64,000 nucleotides of DNA from Chitinophagaceae bacterium (GTDB lineage Bacteria > Bacteroidota > Bacteroidia > Chitinophagales > Chitinophagaceae): assembly GCA_022843585.1 (NCBI GenBank), contig JALHNJ010000001.1, positions 434,001 through 498,000 on the forward strand, given 5' to 3'. The notes beneath the pieces are model-generated. The model had not been told where the DNA came from. It saw only the letters and a list, made by a program, of their open reading frames with translations, and did not search any database. Position numbers and translations under genes: made by a program. This document shows positions 10,025 through 19,147 of the stretch, one piece after another. Position 1 is the first letter of the stretch; every line of letters begins with the position of its first letter.

Positions 10025-11779
10025 ATGAGAATTAATAAGAGCCTCTTAGTTATTTTGTTTTTTGTTTTAGCATCCCTTGGCTGCAAATCAAAAAGCAAAC
10101 CTGCTACAACAAATAGTACCATCGAAAAAAAATGGTGGAAAGAGGTTACGGTGTACCAGATTTATCCACGCAGCTTTAAAGACAGTGATGGGGACGGGGT
10201 GGGTGATGTAAAAGGTATCATCTCAAAACTAGATTACATTAAAAGTTTAGGAATAGATGCAGTATGGCTGAACCCTATTTATGCATCACCACAAAAAGAC
10301 AATGGCTATGATATTAGTGATTATGAAAATATTCATCCGCAATTTGGCACCATGGCTGATTTTGATGCGTTGCTAAAAGGATTTAAAGAAAGGGGAATAA
10401 AAGTAATGATGGATATGGTGCTCAATCATTGCAGTAGCGAACACAAATGGTTTAAAGAAGCCAGTAAGTCAAGAGAAAGTCCCTACTATAATTATTTTCA
10501 TTGGTGGCCAGCAGAAAAAGGAGAACCGCCCTATCGCTGGAGTATTTTTGATGAAAAAGCATATGGTTGGGAATTTAATAAAGCAACGAACTCTTACTAC
10601 CTGCATTACTTTGCCGATTTTCAGCCAGATTTAAATTGGGAGAACCCGGCCTTGCGGCAAGATATTTATAAGATGATGCGGATGTGGCTCGATAAAGGAG
10701 TAGATGGTTTTAGAATGGATGCATTAGCATTTATATCAAAAGATACTACCTGGCCACCCTTGCCTAAAGAATACAATGGAAATTGGGGTTTATATTATGC
10801 CAGTGGTCCCCGGTTGCATGATTATGTGCAGGAAATGAACAGGGAAGTATTAAGCAAGTATGATGTGGCAACTGTAGCAGAGGCGATGGGCGATGTAGAA
10901 AGGGTTAAAAAATTTGTGGATGAAGACCGCAAAGAATTGAACATGGCTTATCATTTTGAAGCTATTGATTTTGGCTATTTACCGGGTGAATATAAAATGC
11001 CAGACCCCAAAGGATATGATTTTGTAAAATGGAAAAGTATATATGCAAAATGGGATAGTGCATTTATAGATAAAGGTTGGGGAACGATTTATTTGGCCAA
11101 TCATGATCAACCACGTATGCTTACCAGGTGGGGAAATGATGCACCGGAGTTCAGGGATTATTCATCCAAAATGTTGACTACACTAATACTAAGTATGAGA
11201 GCTACACCTTATTATTATTTTGGAGATGAAATAGGAATGAGCAATATCAAATTTGATAGGGTAGAGCAGTACAACGATGTGGAATTACTTACTAACTATG
11301 CACAGGTAAAAGCAAAAGGGGGCGATCTAAAACGTTTTTTGGAAGGCATGAAAATTTCTTCCCGTGATAATGGCCGCACACCTATGCAGTGGGACACAAC
11401 ATTGAATGCAGGATTTAGTAATGCAAAACCGTGGCTGCCCGCCAATGCTAATTATACAACAGTAAATGTAGCTGTGCAGGATAAGGATAAAAGCAGTGTA
11501 CTTAATTACTTTCGTAAAATGCAAAGACTTCGGAAAGAAAACGAAGTGTTGGTTTATGGCAAGTTTAATTTGGTAGATCCAAATAATTCTGATGTGTTTG
11601 CATACACAAGGGAACTGAATGGAAAAAAATTATTAGTACTGCTTAATTTTTCTAAAAATATAGCAAGTGTTAAAACAGGTATAGATATCAGCAAAGCAAA
11701 AGTGCTAATCAATAATTATTCGGCTGCTTCTAATAATGGAACGTTAAAGCCTTATGAAGCTATTGTTTTTGAATTATAA
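10025..11779 (+). CDS. GH13 alpha-glucosidase/alpha-amylase family lipoprotein
   Basis: A 584-residue exported enzyme; the signal ends in ASLGC (Cys20), so it is anchored in the periplasm or at the surface. The opening WWKEVTVYQIYPRSF and DGVGDVKGIISKLDYI are hallmarks of oligo-1,6-glucosidase/alpha-glucosidase-type GH13 enzymes. The catalytic triad is visible: nucleophile Asp232 in GFRMDAL, acid Glu286 in VAEAMGD, and Asp361 in NHDQPR. A C-terminal beta domain follows. It lies 9 bases after the permease gene in the same operon. A role cleaving alpha-glucosides such as sucrose, maltose or isomaltose before uptake is inferred; the specificity is not determined by these motifs. Confidence 0.88.
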   Translation: MRINKSLLVILFFVLASLGCKSKSKPATTNSTIEKKWWKEVTVYQIYPRSFKDSDGDGVGDVKGIISKLDYIKSLGIDAVWLNPIYASPQKDNGYDISDYENIHPQFGTMADFDALLKGFKERGIKVMMDMVLNHCSSEHKWFKEASKSRESPYYNYFHWWPAEKGEPPYRWSIFDEKAYGWEFNKATNSYYLHYFADFQPDLNWENPALRQDIYKMMRMWLDKGVDGFRMDALAFISKDTTWPPLPKEYNGNWGLYYASGPRLHDYVQEMNREVLSKYDVATVAEAMGDVERVKKFVDEDRKELNMAYHFEAIDFGYLPGEYKMPDPKGYDFVKWKSIYAKWDSAFIDKGWGTIYLANHDQPRMLTRWGNDAPEFRDYSSKMLTTLILSMRATPYYYFGDEIGMSNIKFDRVEQYNDVELLTNYAQVKAKGGDLKRFLEGMKISSRDNGRTPMQWDTTLNAGFSNAKPWLPANANYTTVNVAVQDKDKSSVLNYFRKMQRLRKENEVLVYGKFNLVDPNNSDVFAYTRELNGKKLLVLLNFSKNIASVKTGIDISKAKVLINNYSAASNNGTLKPYEAIVFEL

Positions 11780-11782
11780 AGT

Positions 11783-12736
11783 ATGAATAAAATACTCTGC
11801 ATTGGCGAGGCTTTGATTGATATGATTTGCACCGACAAAGGCAAAGCATTATCAGACGGTGAAAATTTTTTAAAAAGACCCGGGGGCGCACCTACTAATG
11901 TTGCTGCGGCAATAGCCGCATTAGGTGGCCAGGTAGAACTGGCAGCCAAAGTAGGTATTGACCCTTTTGGAAAACATTTGATAGATGTAATGCAATCATT
12001 CGGCGTAAGTACAAAATGGATGCTGCAGGATGAAAAGCATTTTACAACATTCGCTTTTGTATCATTAATGGAGAATGGAGAAAGAGATTTTTATTTTAAT
12101 CGGGGGGCAGATGGGCAATTAAGCAGGGAAGAAGTTGATGGAATCGATTTAAAGGAATTTTCTGTTATTCATTTCGGATCTGCTACCGGATTTTTACCCG
12201 GCCCTTTACAAGCTGCATACCAGGGACTGTTGCAAAAAGCATTGCAGAAAAATATTTTTATCAGCTTCGACCCCAATTACCGGCAACTTTTGTTTAAAGA
12301 CGAGCAGCAATCTTTTATTGATCAAAGCTGGAATTTTTTAAATAGTTGCCATTTTTTTAAAGTAAGCGATGAAGAAGCATTAATGATAACAGGCAGAGCA
12401 ACGATAGCCGATGCGGCCAACGAATTTTTACAAAGAACCAAAGCAGTATTTGCAATTACCATTGGAAAAGACGGTACTCTTCTAGGTGTAAATGGAAAAA
12501 CAGTCGTCATACCAAGTATAGCAATAAAACCAATAGATACTACTGGTGCAGGTGATGCCTTTGTTGGCGCAGTATTGTATCAGCTTGCTGATAAAACAGT
12601 AAACGCAATAAACTACATGACTGCTGAGGAATGGGCAGCCGTCATTTTAAATGGTAATAAAGCAGGTGCCCGAACCTGCGAATATCTTGGAGCTATGGAA
12701 GCGTTCAAGCATTTAAGCAGTGATATATTTAATTAA
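11783..12736 (+). CDS. scrK: PfkB-family fructokinase
   Basis: A 317-residue cytoplasmic ribokinase/PfkB-family kinase. The N-terminal substrate-binding signature GGAPTNVAAAIAALGG is at about residues 36-51, and the C-terminal signature DTTGAGDAFVGA has the catalytic base Asp258. The opening CIGEALIDMI is typical of bacterial fructokinases, which phosphorylate fructose to fructose-6-phosphate. It starts 3 bases after the GH13 stop and lies 17 bases before amylosucrase, an enzyme that releases fructose from sucrose, which strongly supports this assignment over other PfkB sugars. Confidence 0.85.
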   Translation: MNKILCIGEALIDMICTDKGKALSDGENFLKRPGGAPTNVAAAIAALGGQVELAAKVGIDPFGKHLIDVMQSFGVSTKWMLQDEKHFTTFAFVSLMENGERDFYFNRGADGQLSREEVDGIDLKEFSVIHFGSATGFLPGPLQAAYQGLLQKALQKNIFISFDPNYRQLLFKDEQQSFIDQSWNFLNSCHFFKVSDEEALMITGRATIADAANEFLQRTKAVFAITIGKDGTLLGVNGKTVVIPSIAIKPIDTTGAGDAFVGAVLYQLADKTVNAINYMTAEEWAAVILNGNKAGARTCEYLGAMEAFKHLSSDIFN

Positions 12737-12753
12737 AAATTTTAGTTGATAAG

Positions 12754-14676
12754 ATGGCGACAGTATCAGCAACAGAAGCAAATGAAATAATTTTTGACAC
12801 TGCATTCAATGAACGGTTACAACAGCAGTTGGGAGAATTGAGCAATTTGTATAATAAAATATATGCTTACCATCCGGCAGGTAAAGATAATTTTGAAGCA
12901 CTGCTGAAAACAATAGCTTTTGCATTTGCCAACCGTTCTACTCAGTTGAAGCAGCGGGATCTGAAAAAACTAAAAACGGAACCAGAACATTGGTTTCTTA
13001 GTAATCATATTGCTGGAATGAGTTTATATGTGGATCGGTTCTGCGGCTCTATTAAAAGCCTGCAGAACAAACTTGATTATTTTGAAAAACTGGGCGTAAA
13101 CTTTTTGCATCTCATGCCCGTTTTTGAAAGCCCGGAAGGAGAAAGTGATGGCGGATATGCAGTTTCTGATTTTAGAAAAGTGAACCAGCGATTTGGTACC
13201 ATGGATGATTTGCTGGAATTACAAAAGGAAATGCAGCAACGCAATATGTACCTGATGCTCGATATTGTTTTAAACCATACCTCTCATCGGCATGGATGGG
13301 CAGAAAAGGCTAAAAATGGGGAACAGCAGTATCAGGATTATTATTATTTCTTTAATGACAGATACGAACCCGATGAGTTTGACAGGCATATGCCAGAAGT
13401 TTTTCCGGAAGCTGCACCCGGAAACTTTACTTGGGTGCCCGAATGCAACAAATGGGTAATGAGTGTTTTTCATAGCTATCAATGGGATCTGAATTTCAGA
13501 AACCCAAAAGTATTGGTAGAAATGGTTGACACGATTTTGTATTATGCAAATCTTGGTATTGATGTATTAAGAATTGACGCACCTGCTTTTATCTGGAAAG
13601 AAAAAGGAACGGATTGTCAGAATCTCCCGATGGCACATACGCTATTGCAGCTAATAAAGCAATGTGTTCAAATTGCTACACCCGGTATGGCTTTATTGGG
13701 CGAAGCAATCGTTGCCCCGGAGGAGATCATGAAATATTTTGGTACAGGTAATAAACTGGCTCAGGAATGCGACTTCGCCTATAACGCTACCCAAATGGCT
13801 TTGCAATGGGATGCATTAGCAACCGGAGATATTAGAGTAATGATGGCAGCCCAACATGTTTTATTGCAAAAGCCATATGGAACATCGTGGATAACATATA
13901 CCCGTTGCCATGATGATATTGGATTGGGGTATGATGATTATATGATTGGCAAAGCAGGATATGATCCTTTTGAGCATCGGAATTTTTTAAAAAATTATTA
14001 TTCGGGAAATTATGAAGGCTCCCCGGCAAGAGGTGCTTTGTTTAGTGTAAATGAAAAAACTGGTGATGGACGAATAAGCGGTTCTTTAGCTTCGTTGTGT
14101 GGTTTGGAAGCGGCATTAGAAATGAGCGATAAAAAAGAAATTAAGAAATCGGTTCAAAAAATATTATTGATGCAGGCGCATAGCTTTTTTCTGGGTGGAA
14201 TTCCTATGATCTTTTATGGCGATGAGTTGGCTCAAACAAATGATTATTCTTATTTACAGGACGAAGGTAAAAATTATGATAACCGCTGGATGCACAGACC
14301 GGTTATTAATTGGGATAAAGTAGAAAAAATCAATGAACCCGGTTCTGTTGAAAAGGCTGTTTTTACTGGCACACAACAATTAATTGCTATTAGAAAAAAA
14401 TTGGCGGTGATAGCAGATAAAAAGAACCTTACCTGGCTGACACCGCATAATATTCATATTGCAGGATATTTAAGAGCATGGGACGATAAAAGGGTTTATT
14501 GCCTTTATAATTTTAGCGATAAAGAACAGCATCTTACCTGGTATGTATTTAAAGAGAATGGAATGAAGCCGGGAAAGTTGTACGACTATTGGAGTGAAAA
14601 AAAGATCATCGTGAAAAATGATCATGAATACTTTACACTTCCGCCTTATTCTTTTTTTATTTTAGAGCCGGTGTAG
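12754..14676 (+). CDS. Amylosucrase (GH13 subfamily 4-like)
   Basis: A 640-residue protein without a signal peptide, the usual length for amylosucrase, which moves glucose from sucrose onto an alpha-1,4-glucan and frees fructose. The N-terminal helical domain (about 1-90) precedes the barrel. GIDVLRIDAPAFIWKEKGTD closely follows the amylosucrase pattern around the nucleophile, here Asp275; the acid is Glu317 in LLGEAI and the third carboxylate Asp387 in RCHDDIG. Sucrose hydrolase is the main alternative, since the two share these motifs. Fructokinase directly upstream fits either product. The 3' end overlaps the convergent VOC gene by 20 bases. Confidence 0.87.
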   Translation: MATVSATEANEIIFDTAFNERLQQQLGELSNLYNKIYAYHPAGKDNFEALLKTIAFAFANRSTQLKQRDLKKLKTEPEHWFLSNHIAGMSLYVDRFCGSIKSLQNKLDYFEKLGVNFLHLMPVFESPEGESDGGYAVSDFRKVNQRFGTMDDLLELQKEMQQRNMYLMLDIVLNHTSHRHGWAEKAKNGEQQYQDYYYFFNDRYEPDEFDRHMPEVFPEAAPGNFTWVPECNKWVMSVFHSYQWDLNFRNPKVLVEMVDTILYYANLGIDVLRIDAPAFIWKEKGTDCQNLPMAHTLLQLIKQCVQIATPGMALLGEAIVAPEEIMKYFGTGNKLAQECDFAYNATQMALQWDALATGDIRVMMAAQHVLLQKPYGTSWITYTRCHDDIGLGYDDYMIGKAGYDPFEHRNFLKNYYSGNYEGSPARGALFSVNEKTGDGRISGSLASLCGLEAALEMSDKKEIKKSVQKILLMQAHSFFLGGIPMIFYGDELAQTNDYSYLQDEGKNYDNRWMHRPVINWDKVEKINEPGSVEKAVFTGTQQLIAIRKKLAVIADKKNLTWLTPHNIHIAGYLRAWDDKRVYCLYNFSDKEQHLTWYVFKENGMKPGKLYDYWSEKKIIVKNDHEYFTLPPYSFFILEPV

Positions 14677-15082
14677 GTTCAATCAGATCCCAAAGGTTGC
14701 CATACAGATCTTTAAATACACACACGGTACCATAGCTTTCTTTAGAAGGCGGTCTTGTAATTTCAATATTATTTGTAAGCAAGTTTTGATAATCTCTTTC
14801 AAAATTATCAGTATATAGAAACAAGAATACCCTTCCTCCAGTTTGATTACCTATTCGTGAAAGCTGTTCTTCCCCTACCGCTTTTGCTAATAATAAGCTG
14901 CACTGAGAGCCCTTGGGCCTTACTACTACCCAGCGTTTTATTTCCGATAGAAAGGTATCTTCAATTAAATCAAATCCTAATTTGTCTCTATAGAATGAAA
15001 TGGCTTCATCATATTCATTTACTACTAAAGCAATATGGGAAATTTGCTGTTTCAATGTAATTACTTTATTTTTTAGAATCAT
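14657..15082 (-). CDS. VOC (glyoxalase/bleomycin-resistance) family protein
   Basis: A 141-residue single VOC-fold protein made of two beta-alpha-beta-beta-beta units. ISHIALVVNEYDEAISFYRDKLGF is the first unit, with the metal-ligand-like His16, and FKDLYGNLWDLIEP at the C-terminus supplies a Glu ligand. The frame extends to a TTG at 15091, but ATG 15082 is preferred. It overlaps the 3' end of the trehalase gene by 17 bases, so it is probably translated with it as the last gene of the - strand operon. Its substrate is unknown; a role in sugar metabolism is only suggested by position. Confidence 0.8.
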   Translation of the reverse strand: MILKNKVITLKQQISHIALVVNEYDEAISFYRDKLGFDLIEDTFLSEIKRWVVVRPKGSQCSLLLAKAVGEEQLSRIGNQTGGRVFLFLYTDNFERDYQNLLTNNIEITRPPSKESYGTVCVFKDLYGNLWDLIEPTPALK

Positions 15083-16559
15083 ACTTATCAATCAAAGCTA
15101 ACAATACTCCATTCGTCCAGCCAAAACCATCCTGGCCTTCGTATTCACCGCCACCAGCTTCTAATTGAGTGTCAACAACATTATATTTCTCCATTAATTT
15201 GCCGGTGCGGTTAAAGACATCAGAGTTTAGTTTTATCCAGCGCTGTGCTATAGTTGCAGCAATATCGGTATAGCCATAGTTTTCAAAACCGATTATGGTC
15301 ATCCATTGCAACGGCGCCCATCCGTTAGGAGCATCCCATTGCTGGCCAGTAGTATAGTTGCTGCAAACTACACCACCATTTTTTAATAAAATAGTTTCAA
15401 CCACATGCTTAACTTTCTCAGCTTGTTCTTTCTCAGCAAGGTTAAAAAACAAAGGTGCTATACCTGCTAGACTAATAATTTTCTTTTGTTTGTTTTCGGA
15501 AAAATCAAAATCAAAGAAGAAGCCTGCTTCATTATTCCAACAATATTTTTGAATCGCTTTTTTTCTATTAGCAGCTAATTGTTGAAACTGCACCTGCTTA
15601 TCTTTTTCTGCTAAAAGTTGATATGCTTCAGCAATTGTTTGCTCAAGATGATAGAGTAAGGAATTTAAATCTACAGGTATTATCTCCGTTGTATGAATCG
15701 TTGAAAAATCAGATGAATCTTTAAACCATCTGCAACTATAATCCCAGCCAGACTCAGCTCCTGCCCGCAGGTGTCGGAATAAAACAGATGCCTCATGTTT
15801 TGATTGGTGAGAAAGTTCCACATCTTCCCGGTAGGATTCAGGCCTTGGGGTATCACATTCATCCCAATAGCGATTTAATATTTCGCCACCGGGCATTCTT
15901 ACTGCACGGTTTGTTGTATTATAGTTGTCAGTTAATTCGTTTCCGCCTTTCATCCAATACTGATATTCTTTTTCTAATTGCGGCAGGTATTTAATTAGTG
16001 TATCACTGCCTTTTGATTCTGCCAGCAATTTTATCATCAACGAATAAAATGGAGGCTGCGAACGACTGATAAAATAATCTCTGTTTCCATTGGGAATATG
16101 GCCATATGTATCAATAAGAAAAGAAAAATTATTAACCATATCCTCTATCATATTCACCTTGCCTGATGTATGTAGCCCAAGCATTGTAAAATAACTATCC
16201 CAATAATAAATTTCACCAAACCTGCCACCCGGTACAATGTAAGGGTAAGGAAGTGTAATTAAAGTGCTGTGGCTTTCAGGTATGTTTGTCTTCCGTGTAA
16301 GCACTTTCCAGAGAGATTCAATATTGTTAACAACGCCTTTATTTATTTCGCTGGTGTAATTTGAATTTTGCGGAACAGGCACTTCAAAATTTTCTAAAAC
16401 AAAGTTGGAAAGATTAAAATCTGCCTCGTTTTTTATGGCGGCATATTTTTTTGCTATTTCTTCAAATGGATGCCTGGGAGTACAGTCTACAAAAGTTTTT
16501 CCATCAGGAAAGATTTTCTGTAGTTGAACATCTTTGAAAAGAGGGTCGTTATATAACAT
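15066..16559 (-). CDS. treF: Alpha,alpha-trehalase (GH37), cytoplasmic type
   Basis: A 497-residue enzyme with no signal peptide, which hydrolyses trehalose to two glucose molecules. Trehalase signature 1, PGGRFGEIYYWDSY, is at residues 110-123; signature 2, QQWDAPNGWAPLQ, is in the C-terminal half. The catalytic acid would be Asp273 in ESGWDYSCRW, and the base a Glu in GGGEYEGQDGFGW near residues 469-480. TreF is the cytoplasmic form by comparison with E. coli; the symbol is by homology only. It lies 24 bases after a permease gene and upstream of the VOC gene, so the operon would import and split trehalose or a related disaccharide. Confidence 0.92.
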   Translation of the reverse strand: MLYNDPLFKDVQLQKIFPDGKTFVDCTPRHPFEEIAKKYAAIKNEADFNLSNFVLENFEVPVPQNSNYTSEINKGVVNNIESLWKVLTRKTNIPESHSTLITLPYPYIVPGGRFGEIYYWDSYFTMLGLHTSGKVNMIEDMVNNFSFLIDTYGHIPNGNRDYFISRSQPPFYSLMIKLLAESKGSDTLIKYLPQLEKEYQYWMKGGNELTDNYNTTNRAVRMPGGEILNRYWDECDTPRPESYREDVELSHQSKHEASVLFRHLRAGAESGWDYSCRWFKDSSDFSTIHTTEIIPVDLNSLLYHLEQTIAEAYQLLAEKDKQVQFQQLAANRKKAIQKYCWNNEAGFFFDFDFSENKQKKIISLAGIAPLFFNLAEKEQAEKVKHVVETILLKNGGVVCSNYTTGQQWDAPNGWAPLQWMTIIGFENYGYTDIAATIAQRWIKLNSDVFNRTGKLMEKYNVVDTQLEAGGGEYEGQDGFGWTNGVLLALIDKYDSKK

Positions 16560-16583
16560 AAAACAAAAAAGAAAGGGTTGCCT

Positions 16584-17831
16584 TTAATTTTCTGCAGCAG
16601 CTTTTGTAGAAAATCGTTTAAAGATTATGAGAAGTATGATTAGAATAGCTACGGGAATCAACGAACAGTAAAAAGCTGTTTGTCCACCATAATGTTCAAA
16701 TATATTTCCGGTTATAACGGAACCGGTGGTACCGCCCAACGCAGAAAAAACTACAATAAGCCCTGACATAGACGCATGCTTGTGTTTAGGAAGACTGCTC
16801 AGTATTACTGAATTAATAGCGGGATAAACGGGTGCTAAAAACAATCCAATTAAGGGAAAGGCGAAGGCTGCCATTGGTATATCACCAAGGTTGTTGATAG
16901 GAATACCACTAACATTTTTTGTAAGGGGCACAGTTATTAGCACAATTATGCTGGCAATAACAAGGCAGCCTGATAATACATACAACCAATCTAATTTTTT
17001 TAAAACTATCCCGGCAAAAAAACGACCAACCGCAATAGATAATGAAAGGATGCCTGCCATTTTTATACTCAGACTGGTTGAAAGTTTTAGCACATCGTTG
17101 TTAAATGTAGGCAGCCAACTCATTATACTTTGCTCAATCAAAACATAAAAGAAGGCACTGCAGATAAATACTAATACCAGCGGTAGGGCAATTAGTTTTA
17201 GCATCGCCATAAAATCCTGGCCGGGTGAATCAGCTTCTTTTTGCCTGTCCTGTTTTACAGATGATTCATCAAGGGGCGTAGTTAATAGCAGAAAGAAAGC
17301 AATAAAAGCTAAACCAGCTAATAAGTAATATACATTAAACCAACTGGTAGAGGTCGGATTGTCGTTATCTACAAACGAACTAAAAATAAAATACCCAGCC
17401 AGTACGCCAATCATAAAGAATGATTCCAGAAAATTCATCAGGCTCAGGTGTTCTTTTTTATCTTTTGTCACCAGCCCAAGCGTAGAAAAAACGGAAACTT
17501 TTATAAGTGCAAAACTCACTCCGATGGTGGCAAACAAAACCTTTGTCATCCAGAAAGTACTAACAGATGGAATAATGAGACACATAATTGTTACTAGTGC
17601 TAATGCAATAAGCATTGTTTTTTTGTAACCAATACGTACTACATAGGAAGCAATAAGAAATGAAGCAATGGCAATAGGAATATCCTTAAACCCTTCTAAA
17701 ACACTGGCGGCACCTTTTGTTATTCCGAAATTATTTTGCACCTGTAGTATAACTGTCCCCACACTATTGAGCAGCATGGCAAAAACAAAATAATTAAGAA
17801 AAAGGGAGATTTTGATTTTAATGTTTGACAT
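16584..17831 (-). CDS. MFS transporter, probable sugar permease of the trehalase operon
   Basis: A 415-residue major facilitator protein with about 12 hydrophobic segments. The loop after the second helix reads VVRIGYKKTM, an MFS A-like motif. No subfamily signature allows a firm substrate call. It sits between a LacI regulator and a trehalase on the same strand, 24 bases from the trehalase start, so uptake of trehalose or another alpha-glucoside is inferred. A LacI-type operator lies 65 bases before its ATG, in the gap that separates it from the regulator gene. Confidence 0.78.
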   Translation of the reverse strand: MSNIKIKISLFLNYFVFAMLLNSVGTVILQVQNNFGITKGAASVLEGFKDIPIAIASFLIASYVVRIGYKKTMLIALALVTIMCLIIPSVSTFWMTKVLFATIGVSFALIKVSVFSTLGLVTKDKKEHLSLMNFLESFFMIGVLAGYFIFSSFVDNDNPTSTSWFNVYYLLAGLAFIAFFLLLTTPLDESSVKQDRQKEADSPGQDFMAMLKLIALPLVLVFICSAFFYVLIEQSIMSWLPTFNNDVLKLSTSLSIKMAGILSLSIAVGRFFAGIVLKKLDWLYVLSGCLVIASIIVLITVPLTKNVSGIPINNLGDIPMAAFAFPLIGLFLAPVYPAINSVILSSLPKHKHASMSGLIVVFSALGGTTGSVITGNIFEHYGGQTAFYCSLIPVAILIILLIIFKRFSTKAAAEN

Positions 17832-17895
17832 GCAGTTCGTTTATGAAATGAAAAGTACAAACTTCATTTTCAAAAACTAAGGGTAACTAAAAACT

Positions 17896-17908
17896 ATAAC
17901 GTTTGCGG
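17896..17908 (-). promoter_or_regulatory. Candidate LacI-family operator between regulator and permease
   Basis: On the - strand the site reads CCGCAAACGTTAT. It shares GCAAACG with the sites at 8443 and 26942. It stands 65 bases upstream of the permease ATG, in the 117-base gap after the LacI gene. Confidence 0.55.
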
Positions 17909-17948
17909 TGATTAAATAATATGACTAATCAAATTCACCAGTAAAAAT

Positions 17949-18941
17949 TTAGATGGAGCCACCTTGTACTAATTGTGATTCAACAATAGTCAACTGTTCG
18001 GCCTGTTCATTTTTTAAACGGCGAAACATTTGCTGGGAAGCCTGTTTACCTAATTTGTAGCCACTTGTTTCCACATGTGTGATCTTTGGGTTATATAATG
18101 TAGGAATAAAACCATTGCTGATACTTATTACAGCAATATCATCCGGCACTTTCAGGTCAAGATGATGAATGGCATTCATAACACCGATCAAAATCAAATC
18201 GCCCATGCAAAAAATCACATCCGGACGGGTATTGCTTTGAAGATATCGTAAGGTAACTTTTTCAGACTCTTCAATTACTTCCGGATGTTCGATCATAATA
18301 TTCGTTTCGGGTGATTGCCGGCGAAACACTTCTGTAAATGCTTCCAGTCTAATATGTGAAAGACTTAAATGAGGATGTCCGAATAAGGCCAGTACAATTT
18401 TCTTTTTCTTTTCAATAATGGTTTCAGCAATCAATTTTGCAGAAAATTCATCTGCCATACATACTCTGTAATATTCACCGGTTTGCGGCACTCTGTCTAC
18501 AAACACTAAAGGAATATTTAAATTTTCAAGCTTATCAAATGCCTCCATACTTTCCGTTTGAGTAGATATGGCAGCAAATACACCCATCACCATATTTTTT
18601 CTGAAAAGCTGAAGATTAGTTGCTTCAATGTCGGCGCTATCCCTCGATTGCATGATCATTACAGAGTAGCCATGCAAACGGGCATCTTCTTCAACGGCTG
18701 AAATAAAGGAGTCGTAGAAATAATTATTTATAGTAGGAACAAGAATTCCTAAGATGTTACTTTGCCTGGTCCGAAGTTGTACGGCAGAGCTATTCGGTTC
18801 ATACTCCAATGCAATAGCCAGTTCTTTTACTTTCTTTTTAGTAGCTGCCGATATATCCGGATGATCTTTTAGGGCACGGGATACTGTAGATATACTTATG
18901 CCGAGAACTTCTGACAGTTTTTTCAGTGTACTTTGCTGCAT
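17949..18941 (-). CDS. LacI-family transcriptional regulator
   Basis: A 330-residue regulator. The N-terminal helix-turn-helix is at residues about 5-55: LSEVLGISISTVSRALKDHP followed by the hinge region EYEPNSSAVQLRT. A periplasmic-binding-protein-like effector domain (about 60-330) begins NILGILVPTINNYFYD. It heads the - strand sugar operon (permease, trehalase, VOC). PurR/LacI-like palindromes occur before both MFS permeases and the GH65 gene, so it probably controls all three units. The effector is likely a disaccharide or its product, but nothing in the sequence identifies it. A CcpA-like global role is less likely given the local sites. Confidence 0.92.
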   Translation of the reverse strand: MQQSTLKKLSEVLGISISTVSRALKDHPDISAATKKKVKELAIALEYEPNSSAVQLRTRQSNILGILVPTINNYFYDSFISAVEEDARLHGYSVMIMQSRDSADIEATNLQLFRKNMVMGVFAAISTQTESMEAFDKLENLNIPLVFVDRVPQTGEYYRVCMADEFSAKLIAETIIEKKKKIVLALFGHPHLSLSHIRLEAFTEVFRRQSPETNIMIEHPEVIEESEKVTLRYLQSNTRPDVIFCMGDLILIGVMNAIHHLDLKVPDDIAVISISNGFIPTLYNPKITHVETSGYKLGKQASQQMFRRLKNEQAEQLTIVESQLVQGGSI

Positions 18942-19070
18942 GAGGGATGTTTAGCAATCGATTAAACTATATGCAGTTAAAGATAACGGATTATGTACTT
19001 TAAATAAAAGTCATCCACTATAACACTATCAGGTTGAATACTCATATTCTCAGAAACGCTGAAATTTTAA

Positions 19071-19108
19071 ATAAAAGAAAAGAGGCGTCCGTAAAGAATT
19101 ACAACGCC
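19071..19108 (-). terminator. Intrinsic terminator after the barrel gene (copy 1 of a duplicated terminator)
   Basis: Read on the - strand, GGCGTTGTAATTCTTTACGG then ACGCC folds with GGCGT/ACGCC and GTAA/TTAC pairing and runs into TCTTTTCTTTTATT. It lies 40 bases after the stop at 19148. The 18-base segment AAGCAATCCGGCGTTGTA is shared with the terminator at 20266-20301. Confidence 0.75.
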
Positions 19109-19147
19109 GGATTGCTTATATCTTTATTTTGAGTTTTGCAGGGTTAT

